A DNA stretch of 64,000 nt from Phalacrocorax aristotelis (taxonomy: Eukaryota > Chordata > Aves > Suliformes > Phalacrocoracidae): assembly GCF_949628215.1 (NCBI RefSeq), contig NC_134282.1, positions 15,356,723-15,420,722 on the forward strand. Direction: 5' to 3'. Under the pieces are notes generated by a model. The model was given only the letters and a program-made list of their open reading frames with translations, searched no databases and was not told where the DNA came from. The position numbers and the translations under genes are program-made. Positions 1-35,299 of the stretch are shown here, piece by piece (position 1 is the stretch's first letter; every line of letters starts with the position of its first letter).

Positions 1-379
1 TTGCTCATGTGGATACCACAGTAGCTGAAGATAGTTAGGTTGTGGTGTGTGATATCGTTTTGTAAGACCTACATTTATGTTGGACTTGTGTCTGTATACT
101 AAAGTTATGCTTCAGTTAATTGTTAATATCTTTTGTACAAACTTGATTCCTTTAATTTGTTATGATGAACTATATCCATGTGCTCTACAGTTTAATTTGT
201 GGTGGAATTGGGTTTATCAATGGATTTTCTGTATCTTTTAAAAAAATTTTCAGAACACAATTAATAAAATGGAGTATAATCTCAATTGTCACCAGTTGGA
301 TATTAGCCGTGAGGATCTTGATCAGGTTTTGTAGATGGTGACTATTTTCAGGTAAACTTGTTTGTGTTTTAACACCCAG

Positions 380-23658
<23,279 letters not shown>

Positions 23659-26600
23659 AATGGTTCATATCAAATCATCACTGTAATGTAACAGTGGATC
23701 TTGGTGGCATGTGTCTTTAGTAGTATTCAGAAGAATGTAATTTTAAGGCTTTATTTGAAATTGCCGTATACTAAATGTCAAAATTGTAATGCAAATATTT
23801 CCAACTGTTTTGTCTCTCTGAATACAAGGTTCAGAGTCAGACATCTTATGGCTATAAATTTTTAAAATGTAGGTTACCTTAGGCAGAAGAAAAATGATTG
23901 TTTTCTTCTACCTTCTTTCACATTTCATTATTCCTAAATGAGATCTCTTTGAAGGTTTACACTGCAGGGCAGTTAAAATAGGTTCACTTTATTTGCCAGG
24001 GGTATCTTAATCATTGTTCTAACTGGCTTACCCAGGCCCATGTTCATGTAAACCCAATGATGTAATGGTTTCATGGTAGTACTAGAGGCACATAACCTTG
24101 TCATGCTTTTTTTTTCTTTAAATATTCACTGTTGAAAAGCTCCATGGTTGAAAACCGTGCCTCAGAACGGTTCTAAAGTTTTGGTGTGTGTACCTCTAAG
24201 TTTGTCCTTACTAGTAAGGAGTGTTTCCAGGTGTAAAGTTTGGATTTTAAGTTTTAATTCTTTAGTCTGCCACAGCAGGAACTGGGAATGCTATAGAAGC
24301 AATATGCTCTGTCCTTAACAAGAAAGCACATTGGTTTCAAGTGGGTTCTCAGTTTCTGTTCTAGCTAACCCCAAGGAAGGGCTTAGGTGGCCCTCAGAGG
24401 AGACATTTGGCTACACCAAAATTTTTGGAGAAAGAAAGCTGGAGAATCTTAACACTTTCTTCTGTCTCATGTTTTATTACATTTAGCTATGCATTTCTCC
24501 ACAGGCCTTGCTTTTTCCAGCAGAAGGGATGGATTATCCCTTTGTGGACCACATTTTATTTGTAAATCTTAAGATAATTTTCCTATATACCTTGAAGTAG
24601 TAAGGCTGGAGTTACTGCTGCAAGGGAAATGGGGGTGGGAGGGAGGAATACATTCACATGCCCACGCTTGGGATTTGTGCGTGTTAAGAACATATGCATT
24701 TCATAGAGTCTGCCAGTGTCTTAAGCACTATATGTAGCTGTATGAAACAAAATTAAGAGAAAATAGATGAGCTAAAATCTGTCTTGCTTCAGAACTGTGA
24801 GGCTTATGTGGATTTTATTTTTTTAAAAAAAAGCTTGCATCACCAATAATGCTGCTTAAGTGCTTGGGGTAGCGATACATCATTTTGCCATTAGGCGGTG
24901 TCAAAACATAAGACCACTGGAAAAATAGATCTGAAAGATGTAGAGGCAGGCATCATCTTCATGTGCAGAGCTTAAAACTTTTCTCTCTTTTTTTTTTTTT
25001 TAACCACAAATTACTTATCTCCAAACCATCTTCAACTTGCTAAACTTTCAGAAAAGTCATCTTTGGTGTCTTTGGGAAGATGATAAAAACACAGACTCTT
25101 GATCAGTCTGTTTTGACCAGCTGCAGCTGACTGGTTCAGACACCTCCAAGCCTCTGGAGGGGATCTGGGATCTGGAGAAGTCATAATTCTGTAGAGAACT
25201 TTTAGAGGAGGAAGTTGGGTCCCTTAGAGTAGTCGTGGAAAGAGGGCTCCAAACTCCCTGGCCGGCTGGGATACATTTGAATTGTGTGTATTCTAATGAT
25301 GGAATTTGAGGTTTTGTTTTGTGTGGGTTTTTTTAAATTTAATTTTATTTTTTTTAAATTCCTGTGGAGATGATCCTATTCCAGCATTGCTTTAATAAGG
25401 GGAATTTTTCAGGTTGGGCCTGATTCCCTTGTGCTTGTTCTGTAAGGCAGTATGGACAGTGTCCCCCACTGCTCATGTTTCTGCAGTGTTGAACATACTG
25501 TGCCAATGGGGAATTTAAAAGTGGTGCTAAATGGTTTGGAAAACTTTTAAACCTTCAAGTTCTAGGAAAGTTACTAGCACTTGCTTCTCATAAAGAGGAT
25601 GCATATAGTGTATTATCCTCTAGTCCAGCTGTCAACTCTTTTCCTGATTTTTTTTTTTTTCTGTTGTTTGGTTTTGAGGGGTGGAGCAGGGGAAAGGGGG
25701 AAGTGGTTTTCTTAACATTTATTCAACGGATCAATGTAAAACTTTTATCCTGGCTTCTTAGGGTCATAAACATCAAACATCATCAGTACCTTTTAAGGGG
25801 TCTGCTGTTGCAGACTTGGATAAATTTATTAATCATGAACTTGAGACAGGTGGCTAATTTCTGTCAATACTGATTTTGCAAACTCTTTGTAGCATGGAAT
25901 AATTGATGAAGAATAATTCATAGCTGCGTAAGTAGTATTCAAATTTAAAGAAAAGTAATATTTTAGTTGAAAAATGTTGTGAAGCTATGCATCTTGGACC
26001 TGGGAGCTGTGACATCCTTAAATGCATAAGCTTCTGCTTTCTATTTCATTGACCATTTTAGCTTGGTTGTTCCCTCAGAAGTGAAAGAAAAATATGTCTT
26101 TCCCTTTTATATGCTTTTGCTTAATACTTTCTCTAAACTGATCATTTCTCTCAGCTTGTTTAGTTTGTGAAGCTAGTCTTTCAGTCTTACTCTAGTTTAT
26201 TAAACTTATCTAGAAAGTGAGGAGGAAGCAGCTTATTAAGGTGGGCTTGTCTTTGGAGAATGTTTTAGGGAGCTCTTACTAAAATGGATATTGCCCAGTG
26301 TCTCCACTTGGTTGAGTGACGAATGGGTCATGAGCCTACTAAACTTGAGTATTTTGCAAAAGGGAGCTAGTTTCCTCAAGGTATGTGTTGAGAGTTAGTA
26401 AATGTTCTTGAGGTTGCATGCTTGAGCTCTGACCTATTTGCTTCTGACGCTTCGTCAAGAATAATAAATCGGCTTTTCTGAGAATCCTTCTTGTTGTTGC
26501 AAGTCAGCCACAGAATAAGCTTTTGCATCTTCTGCAATTATTGGGATTTATGCCTTCCTGCCCAAGAGCTGAGTTTGGCCACCTATAATTTTTTTCATTT

Positions 26601-27890
26601 TGAGCAGTTTAGTTTTTCTGGTTTTCAGAAATGCAGCAAATTAGATTTGCACTAGTGTATTCAGTTTCTGCTTTGAAGTAAGATGAAATTCAGTTTGTAG
26701 TGAAAAGAATCTCTTCTAATGTTCATCTTGGAAGTCTAAATTCAGGTGAATAGACCAATTTAGTGATCTCCACTAGATACTTGGTAGACGTTTTCTTCCT
26801 GCTGTATATTTTGGCCTTATATTGAGGAGTTTGATTTACTATTAAATTATTTGTGTATGCAGACTTTAATCTGTATGTATTTTACTTTGATGTATTAGGA
26901 TTTGTAAATATTACTGATTTTTTAAAATATTATTTATGCAGATACTTAAAGGACTGGTCTACCCAGAAAAGCAATTGCTAAATAATAAATATTACTTTTT
27001 AGAAATAAATTGTAAGATCATTAAATTGTATATCCCTCAGGGTTATTTTTAAAGTTGGTTTTTTCTTCTTCCCTTCAGATTCAATTATTAGTAACTCTAG
27101 TTTCATGTGCTATAGAACTAAATCTACTGTAAAGAAAATGCTGCGCATAATGTTTGAGTAGAGGCGACTAAAAACACCCACAGAACTGACTGTCCATATT
27201 CATAGTAACCTTAAATTGGAAACTCTTACTGTTGCACTTTTTCAAAGTTGTTGGATTTTAAATTCTATTTATTTTTTTCTTTCTTCATGAAGGTTGTGCT
27301 GAACAGTCATCCCAAATTGGGTAAATAATCCTGTACTGTATATGTGTATACAGTATAATACTAAACAGATGTGGAGTCCTTTTTATGCTGCAAATTTTTA
27401 ATGCTTGTGTTGGTCATCACAAAATGAGAGAGCTAAAGTTCTGTAGGATTTCTCCCATGAGATTCTGAATTGTAAACTTAGGCTTTTGTATGTCTAAGGA
27501 AAAGCTGTGGGTTTTTGACAATTTTTAGAGTCTTGAATATGTTGATTTTATACAGTAAAGCTTCAGGTTTTTAAAGCTATTTTCAACAAACTGCAGCTTG
27601 TTTGATAATTATGTGAACCACAAATTACTCGGTTTGTCATGAATTCGTCGAGCTTAACACAGATTAAAAGGTTTATCATTGCAGCGCTCTCTAGAAGCTC
27701 AGCTTCCTTTTTATTTTTAAATCTGAAATGATACTACATCTCTGTATTTAAGATATGTATTGCTGCTCTAGAATGGTACCCTGTTTTCACGAGGCATACA
27801 TAAAGAACTGTACAATAGAATTGTAAATAGACTTGTAAATCATTTTTGTGACTGAAGCTCTTTGAAAATAAAATTAAAATGAACAGATAT
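23659..27890 (+). other. ATP13A3: ATP13A3 3' untranslated region (end approximate)
   Basis: AT-rich sequence without any convincing coding region follows the ATP13A3 stop. The end is inferred from a run of TGTA-containing sequence (near 27790-27840) just before an AATAAA at 27867. Earlier AATAAA-like hexamers near 26465 and 26985 could give shorter forms. The length is inferred only from these signals. Confidence 0.5.
27867..27872 (+). terminator. Candidate poly(A) signal AATAAA of ATP13A3
   Basis: Canonical AATAAA preceded by several TGTA motifs, which commonly bind the cleavage factor CFIm. It is followed by T-rich sequence within 50 bases. Confidence 0.45.
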
Positions 27891-30800
27891 TTTAACTCTT
27901 TCCATTAGTTTCATGAAATTGTTTTTACTCTTTATACAATTAGATCCAAAGCTTATTGATGTCGTGGGTATCTTGTTCAGTATCTCTGTATTTTTGAAGA
28001 TGGGGTGGAGAAGTATGTACGCCATGCGTTAGCTGTGCACACGGTAGCACTGCTCTTCTGCAGTAGGACAATACTGACTGTGCTTCTATCTGGTGGCTTA
28101 TGAGAGCCATTTTAAAGCCAGACCTCGTACATGTGAAAGCAACTTGTTTCCACCTTCTGTTATACAGACGTTCCTTCTGTTCTCTGATGCATGGGAGGCA
28201 TTATCTTGACTCTTGGGCAAATGTTCCTCGTTGTGAGCTGGCACTGTTGTCCCAGTCATCATCAGAAAAATCACACAGAAATGAAGACATATTTTCCATC
28301 CTGTGGTTCACCTTCTGTTTAAACATTCATTAACAGAGCACATTATTTTAAACTTGAAGATGTTTGAAATACCTGGTTACTCCATTACAAAAACTTAATC
28401 TTTTAATTTCAAGCTAATATTTTGAAAACTTAAAGCTTTTCTCTCTTCAGAATCTTTCAGGCTTTAGACTTTATTGGCCTGTGAGTACAGAAGACCTGGA
28501 AGAAAAACAGAAGCTAAATGGGTCAGCCCTGGATTGCTTAGCCAAAGGGTTAAGTAGAACACACTTCATTCCTTACTCAAATTGCTTTGACTCCAATCCT
28601 GCAAGAAAGTAAAAGAGCAGCCTTGTGAAGGTACATATCAGTTGCTTGGTTGTTTAAAGTAGATGTGTCCACTCCTTCAAAACATAATGCACCTGTGTAG
28701 CAGACTACGGTGAAACTAAGTGTCTAACAGATTTGAAATTTTTCTGATTGTAATTCATGTTGAAATATAGATTGCTGACTCTAGCCAGATTTGCATTGCG
28801 TTGGCTGAAGTACCAACCTAATGTCTAATCTCATATCTAATATCACTGTCGAAGAAGCTACAAGTATGTTTTGTGCTGTTGCATGTGTGACTTCAAACTT
28901 TCTCCTGTTTCGTGAGTGGTCTCAAGTTCCACTTTTGCAGTTGCATACAACCTATGGATGCTGGTTGCTTACACAACTAAATGTAGGCAAAATCTGCTCT
29001 GGAGCTTAAAATATTCTTTGGCCTTTCACAGTAGTTATGCAAATATGGGTGAAAGTCTTATCTAGAGGATGTGTTTTGCTGTTTTACTTCCCATTTAAAG
29101 TGCAGAATCATGGTGAAGCCTGATTGCCTGCTATGCTCCTGGTAAGTTCCTCTAACAAGCAGAGAAGTTTCTACAGTACGGTTCAAAATTCCTTTTCATG
29201 CTCATATGAGTTTAGGAATTTGCAAGAAAGAAAGAAGGTTAAGCACCATAATAAGTAAGTGTGCTTGGTATTCTATGAAACTATGTTAAAAACTTATTTG
29301 TGATTTTTAATATACTAACAGTATTAATGTATTACTTCTGTCATCTTTTCATAGTCTGCAGAAATATTAAAGGGATGGTAGAAAGGGAAAGAGGCTGTAG
29401 ACCAGAACATGGTAAATCACTAGCCAGGCTGGTGCCCTTTCTGGAATGGCAGGAGTTTCACGGGAGGGTTTGAGAAGATTTTCACACACAGGAATGTATA
29501 AGCATGACCCTTACGTGGACCTTACTCTATTCTCTGCTCTTAAAATCTTCGTTTGTGGAAGCTTAAGTATTGCTTCAAAAAATACCGTTAGCAGCTCTAG
29601 ATGTTTGAGATCCATAGGATTATCCAGTCCCTGTGCCAGTCATATGCTTGTGGCCTTAATCTCTTGCAAAGAATTGCTACCATTGCGTTGTTTGTGAAAA
29701 TGTATCAGTGTCTCATTGAATACTCTTACCTTTTGTTATGAGACCAGGAAGGTGGACACCTCCAGTCTACAGACTAGTGTTTGCTTGTTTCTTGTTTTAC
29801 AGACTCTGGTCTGCAGTTGTGCCCTCTGAGGGACCTGCATTTGCAGTCCGTAGCACAACAATTTGGGATTTTTTTCCCCCCATTTTGTTCTCTACATCCT
29901 TATTTCTCTGATCTCTCTGAATCTGGCAGTTCTGTGGTCTTGGGTTGATTTGGTGCAGATTGAGATGCCAGTCAGGGCTTGAAACAGAAATTTCTTGTTG
30001 TGTTTCTGCCGCGTGTGCAGGGTTGTGCTCATGCACCACCCAGAAGCAGGTCACCAGCTGCCTGGCCTGTGTGCTGTGGGGATGTGTTCCTCATCGCCAT
30101 GCTGGGTGGGGAGATAGGTAGGATCAGGGACAGGCTGACTTAAGAGCTTCTCTATTGAGGCGAAGGCATTGCTGGTTTATGTGAGATGGTCAGTGTTGGA
30201 GATGTATGATGGGGGATTGCTAGGAGGACGAGATTCTCTGAGACATATTTTGACATGGAAAAGTCCTTTGGAAGGGTGAAATGCCAAGGCCTTTTTTTGG
30301 TAGTCACCAAAAAGTCTCATTCAAAGAGTTGTAGAAAGGCCAGTGAGAGCTTGCCTTGCCAAACCTTGTTGCTGGTAGTTGATATCACTAGGTGTCATGT
30401 CCTTCCCTTCCCCAGGAAAGGATGCAGATTTTACCAGTCAGTACTCTGAAACTAACCAAGGGTTTTTTAAGTACTTTTCCTTTTTTTTGATGCAGCAGCT
30501 GTTCTTGCTGCATGGTGGTATGTTCTTGTCAACAGTTCAGGCACGTGAGAAGCTCTGCTCTCCTACCTGACTTCTTCTTAAGTGATTGTGTTTGTACCCA
30601 TGTCTGTGTGTGGGGTTGGTATGGGACAGCTTCATCTTTGCCCCTAGAAAATGGTGTACTGGGAGGTAGCCCTCCTCTCCCCCAGTGTTCTCAGGCTGAA
30701 GACTGACATGGTGTCAGCTATTCCAGTTAGCTGGACAAGTTCTGCAGATCTATTTCCAGTAGTCTCAGCTGCTGCTTCTCCTGCTCATCAGCCAGGTGCT

Positions 30801-31725
30801 TGACTTCCACGTTTCTGATACTTGTTGATTTCACTAAGGAAGTATTTTCTAACTGTGGAGGATTTGTTTGACTTGGTCTTTTAAATATTATTGTTATAGC
30901 TGCAATGATTGCTTTCCTGTTCCTTTCCTTTTGTATAGATTTAAAAAAAAAAAAACCAACCTGTCCAACTTTGGTATGTTTCATGCAGATCTACCTTTAT
31001 GGTACAGCTTTCTAGCAAACCTCATGGTATTTCTTTCCTCTCATTTCATTGTATTTTTAATACCACTGTTAAGCTGTTGCGATGAGACTTGTTGCTTATC
31101 AAAGGCCCCTACTGTCCTGTGCTGCATGAGCTCTTGTGTGTTATTTCAGGATATGTCAAAAATAGCCTGTTGCTTCTTGTATTCTTGGGCTGTTCCAAGA
31201 AGCGATCACTTGCAGATGCTGAGAGATGATATAACAGAACTGTGTGCTGTTTTGCTTTTGGCCACTTAAAATATAGGACACCCTTTTTACCTCCATTATC
31301 TATTTTTGCAGGCTAGACTTTATTTTTAAACCTCAGGTAACCTACAATAAAAAATATTTGATCATTTTTTTTAAAGACTTCCTGTGTGTTACTTAGCATA
31401 ATGCTTTTCTGTTCAAATAAATATATGCCTTGTGACTACTTAAGAGTTTCATCATGATTTTCATATGCTTTTATTATGCTTGACTAGTATAAATATAAGC
31501 AAGGAATACTTGATTTACAAAGGCGCTTTATCTGTACTTTTCATTGTAAGCTGGGTGTCTTAGAAATATTTGCAGTCCACAGTAATAGAGATTTTGAAGT
31601 TTGCTTTCAAGCCAAGAGAAATTTTGCACACATCTGCAGGTTTTATGATATATTTACACAACTTTGTCAGCTGCTAAGTTATTAACTACATGTGATCACA
31701 TCCTGACTCTCTCTTATTTCAACAG
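27891..31725. other. ATP13A3-GP5 interval: no further coding region seen
   Basis: AT-rich sequence between the presumed ATP13A3 transcript end and the GP5 coding exon. Only short reading frames without recognisable domains occur. It should contain the GP5 promoter, first exon and intron. One candidate promoter is listed separately. Confidence 0.6.
29057..29141 (+). promoter_or_regulatory. GP5: Candidate GP5 promoter and non-coding exon 1
   Basis: A reverse GATA site (CTTATCT, 29057-29063) and a reverse ETS core (ACTTCC, 29086-29091) lie before a strong splice donor, ctg|gtaagt, at 29141/29142. Megakaryocyte genes, including mammalian GP5, are known to use GATA plus ETS sites. The donor would join to the acceptor at 31725. 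This is inferred from motifs alone, and the transcription start is not visible. Confidence 0.3.
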
Positions 31726-31776
31726 CTAATGTTTCTGGCACTTCAGCAAGGATGTTGGTGTTTCGTTTGTCAGTGA
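31726..31776 (+). promoter_or_regulatory. Short upstream ORF overlapping the GP5 start codon
   Basis: After the acceptor ttatttcaacag (ending 31725), an ATG at 31729 opens a 15-codon frame that ends with TGA at 31774-31776, passing over the GP5 ATG at 31752. The stop overlaps a second in-frame GP5 ATG (Met9) in the arrangement TGATG. The uORF start context is weak (C at -3), so leaky scanning to 31752 is likely. Confidence 0.45.
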
Positions 31777-33725
31777 TGATCAAGCTTTTCTTCCAGTTGG
31801 ATGCATTTATTTGCCTGGAGAAGTGTGACTGCTCTTCAAAAAATGCAATTTATTGCTTTGGTCCCCACATAAAAGACCTGGAATCACTAAATTTGCCTTG
31901 CAACATGACAGAAATTCACGTAATAGACACTAATGTAACATACTTGCAGGATGCTTTTTCTAGGATGGTGGAACTGCAGCATCTCATCTTGTCTTCAAAC
32001 AACATCTCTCTTATTTCACCAATGGCTTTCAAAGGCTTGAGAAGGCTAAAAGCCCTCAAGTTGCTAGATAATAAGCTGGTCGAACTTCCCCCGCAAGTGT
32101 TTGATGACATGGTACAGCTTCAGCAACTGATCATTGAAAATAACAGGCTAAAATCCATTGAAGAAAATCTGTTTGACAAACTAGCTAGTTTGGAGGACCT
32201 TTTATTGAACAAAAACCAACTAACAGCACTTCCTAGTGGCGTGCTAAAGAATCTTGCCAAACTGAAAGTACTGAACTTGTCAAGAAATTATTTGGCAGCA
32301 CTGCCTAGAAATATATTTAGTGCGTTAACCAGGCTTGAGAGGCTGATGCTGTATTTTAATAGGCTGTCTTCAATAGAATCTGGTATGTTTGATAGCCTGA
32401 AGGAGCTGCTGGAACTCTTCCTACATTCCAATAACATCCAGTCCATCGCCCCTGATGCATTTCATTGTCTTCATAAACTGAGAAGCCTAACACTCTCCAG
32501 GAACAAGCTTGAGGCTTTGCCTCCTGGGCTCTTTCTGCACTTGCATGACCTGTCTAAATTGACCTTGTATGGGAACCCACTGAAGTCTCTTCCAGAAGTA
32601 TTGTTTGGAGAAATGAGGCATCTTGGTAGCCTGTGGCTGTATCACACAAAGCTTTCAACAATACCAGATTTTGTGTTCAGTAACTTGACAAATTTAGAGC
32701 TTCTTGTGCTGAGTTTTAATCCAGAGCTTAGTGTTCTTCCTAAGAATGTATTCAGTGGTCTAAATGAACTGCGGGGCCTTTCTCTGCATACAAATAATAT
32801 TTCCAGTCTGCCAGAGGGCATCTTCCTGAGCCTTCCAAAACTGCAGAACATCTCCCTCTTTCATTCGAGGCTTGAGGCTCTTCCTAGAAACCTCTTTCAT
32901 AATCTCAAGCACCTTCAGAAGGTTTACCTCAATAGTACTAAGCTGCAGTCTCTTCCTGGAGATCTCTTTACTGCTTTACCTGAGCTGCAAGAAGTCTCCC
33001 TTGACGACAACCCTTGGAAATGCGATTGCCAAATTCTTGGCTTCCAAGAGTGGCTCCAAAAAAGCATGGAGATTGTTAAAAATGTGCCATCTCTAACGTG
33101 TGACAGCCCACTGGTGCTACAGAATATTTCTGTTGTGGCATTAACAGATCATCACCTGAAGTGCCTGCCAACCACAGCCATTGCATACCAGATGTTCAGA
33201 AAAACTTATTCCCAGGCTTCGGCTTCTCCTGTGATGGAGCACTTGACATCATCTTGGGAGACTACTGTAACAGTGATGTCTGGAATGGATACCAGCACAC
33301 CCACAGCAGTTCCTCTTGCAACTCCAGGTTTTACCTACTCACATGTTCAAGATGTTAGATGGCCTAGGTTTCATTTATCAGATGTTCCAACTCAAGATTC
33401 TCCCATCATAGTAGAAACCAACAGTGTTAGAGGAACAGATTTAACTACTCTTGGCTGGTGGGATGAATTGCCAGCCCGCAGGAGTGCTAAGCCCTATTTT
33501 AATACCAGAATTGCTTATTGTCAGCTATTCTTGTGTCTTTATGCTTTGATTGTAGCACTCCAGGGTGCAACCATTGTACTCAGCCTGTATGTGATGGGTA
33601 TAACCAGGCAGTTCTTGCACTCCAGAAATATTCCTGCTCAGCCTGTAGTTCTGATAAAATTTTTAAGGAGACGGAGAATACCAGCCAAAGAGAGGATTAG
33701 AAGCACTGTTTTGCATGCATTTTGA
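31752..33725 (+). CDS. GP5: GP5, platelet glycoprotein V (657 aa, single coding exon)
   Basis: Type I membrane LRR protein of the GPIb-IX-V receptor on platelets/thrombocytes. Order of parts: signal peptide (about 1-20), LRRNT beginning CLEKCDC at Cys21, about 15 LRRs of 24 residues, LRRCT (NPWKCDC near residue 420 to about 472), a Ser/Thr-rich juxtamembrane region (about 473-588), a transmembrane helix (about 590-617) and a basic tail with RRRR. The odd LRR with FNPELSVLPKNVF matches the irregular LSPRLSALPQGAF repeat of human GP5, and gene order next to ATP13A3 agrees. The start at 31752 puts the first LRRNT Cys at residue 21 exactly as in human and has A at -3. The stalk and cytoplasmic tail are longer than in the human protein (560 aa). 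A splice acceptor lies 26 bases before the ATG. Confidence 0.93.
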   Translation: MLVFRLSVMIKLFFQLDAFICLEKCDCSSKNAIYCFGPHIKDLESLNLPCNMTEIHVIDTNVTYLQDAFSRMVELQHLILSSNNISLISPMAFKGLRRLKALKLLDNKLVELPPQVFDDMVQLQQLIIENNRLKSIEENLFDKLASLEDLLLNKNQLTALPSGVLKNLAKLKVLNLSRNYLAALPRNIFSALTRLERLMLYFNRLSSIESGMFDSLKELLELFLHSNNIQSIAPDAFHCLHKLRSLTLSRNKLEALPPGLFLHLHDLSKLTLYGNPLKSLPEVLFGEMRHLGSLWLYHTKLSTIPDFVFSNLTNLELLVLSFNPELSVLPKNVFSGLNELRGLSLHTNNISSLPEGIFLSLPKLQNISLFHSRLEALPRNLFHNLKHLQKVYLNSTKLQSLPGDLFTALPELQEVSLDDNPWKCDCQILGFQEWLQKSMEIVKNVPSLTCDSPLVLQNISVVALTDHHLKCLPTTAIAYQMFRKTYSQASASPVMEHLTSSWETTVTVMSGMDTSTPTAVPLATPGFTYSHVQDVRWPRFHLSDVPTQDSPIIVETNSVRGTDLTTLGWWDELPARRSAKPYFNTRIAYCQLFLCLYALIVALQGATIVLSLYVMGITRQFLHSRNIPAQPVVLIKFLRRRRIPAKERIRSTVLHAF

Positions 33726-35210
33726 GCATTTGGGCAGTGCACACTTGATTCAGATACAGATTACACATCTTCATAGCAAGAACTATGAAGACCTTATTTT
33801 TACAGTATAATGAAAGTGCACTTTTATGTTCCTTACAGTGTTTGTGAAAAGTGATTGTAATCACTGTATGTTGCTACAGCACTTGGTGCATGAACCCAGA
33901 GGGAGAGCTGAAAGAAAATCTGTGGTTACTTCTACGTGTGTGCTGCTCGTTTCCTGCTTTGGACTGCAGCCCTGTCCCTGCCAGACACCGCTGCCTGCTG
34001 TCACGCTCAATGTAAGGAAGCTGACATAGGAACACGGCTTTAGCTGTGCTTTAAAGGTTGCCTGTAGTACTCCAAATGCTATTATGCCTTACATTGCCTG
34101 CATTGTTTTGTCTCCTTATTGAGAAAAGGAATAGTATTTTTGGGAGGAGATGCTGGAAAAGACCTTTTAAAACTAGAGGTGGGGGCGGAATGATGAGGCG
34201 CAAATGTCTTAGTTTGTGCTTTCTGCCCTCAACCCCTTTCTAGGACGTGGCAGGAGGAAGGCACTGTTAAAGCTAACAGTGCTCTCTTCCAGCTTAACCA
34301 GAAGATAAGTAAGATGCTGGGCTAGGAAGTATAATCTTGATGTATTTTGTTGTTTGTTTGTTTTTTGGAAACTTTGTGACATTATTACCAATCTGAATTC
34401 TAAGTAAACACTTTCATCCTTAAACTTTGACCAGTAGTCTGAAAAGCAAGGTGTTACTCACTGCATGGTACAGCGAGTCTTGAAACCAAAGTGCCAAGCA
34501 GATGCCCAGGACTGGGGCTTGGCTCTAGAGGAGTATGTTTTGAGTACTGGTCATGAGTGAGCTGGGAGAGAAGGGGATGGTCCCTCCTGGGCTTGGTTAG
34601 CAAAACATAGGCATGCATCCAAGTGGCAGGGAGCCTGCCTGATCTGAGGGCCCTGAAGTGTTGCCACCTTTTTTGAAGTTGGCTGGGGAACACACACATC
34701 TCCATCAAACTGCATTATACAGCAGCGTATTCAGTCTACGTGCTTTTCACCCTATAGTATTGCTCCCTGACTTCCAGCCCTTTCAAGTATTGATATGCAA
34801 AGACAGCTACGAGGCAATAGTGTGGGTCTTGGTCTTCGTACTGAAATGTTTTTTAATATTTTGAATGGTAGCTGTCAGACTGCATGTGCTTTGGTAGCTC
34901 TTGGGTTTAACAGTGTTTATCTTAGTTATGTGACTTGGCTTGTTCTTAAAAGCTCTGACGTGCTCAAAAGCTAGGGCTGCATTAAAGAGCCTCTGAATGT
35001 TGTTCCCTTGGGCAGAAGACCCTGTCCTCTAGGACTCCTTTTGTAACCTTACTGACTTTCTAACTATTGAGGTCTTTCCTGGATGGCCTTGACATGGGAC
35101 TTCACAAGGCTGAGCTGAAGAGAGCTTGCATATGCTGCAGGTTTGTGGCTTGTTCTCTGTTGTGTGCTACTCCAGGCAATGAGAATAAACTACAGACTGT
35201 TTTTTCAGGG
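33726..35210 (+). other. Probable GP5 3' untranslated region
   Basis: Non-coding sequence after the GP5 stop up to the AATAAA at 35184 and the T-rich gactgttttttc just after it. The end is inferred from the hexamer only. Confidence 0.4.
35184..35189 (+). terminator. Candidate poly(A) signal AATAAA of GP5
   Basis: Canonical AATAAA followed within 10-16 bases by a run of six T residues. Confidence 0.4.
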
Positions 35211-35299
35211 TGCATTGCTGCTGGACTTGAATTACTCTTCTGGGCTGCAAAAAGAGGTAATGTGCTTCTATGGTGTTAAATAACGATTGTCTTGTTGGT

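Noticed and set aside
238-345. Possible additional ATP13A3 exon after aaaaattttcag
   Set aside because: The translation does not match the residues expected before EIEEI and no donor in the right phase follows; treated as intron.
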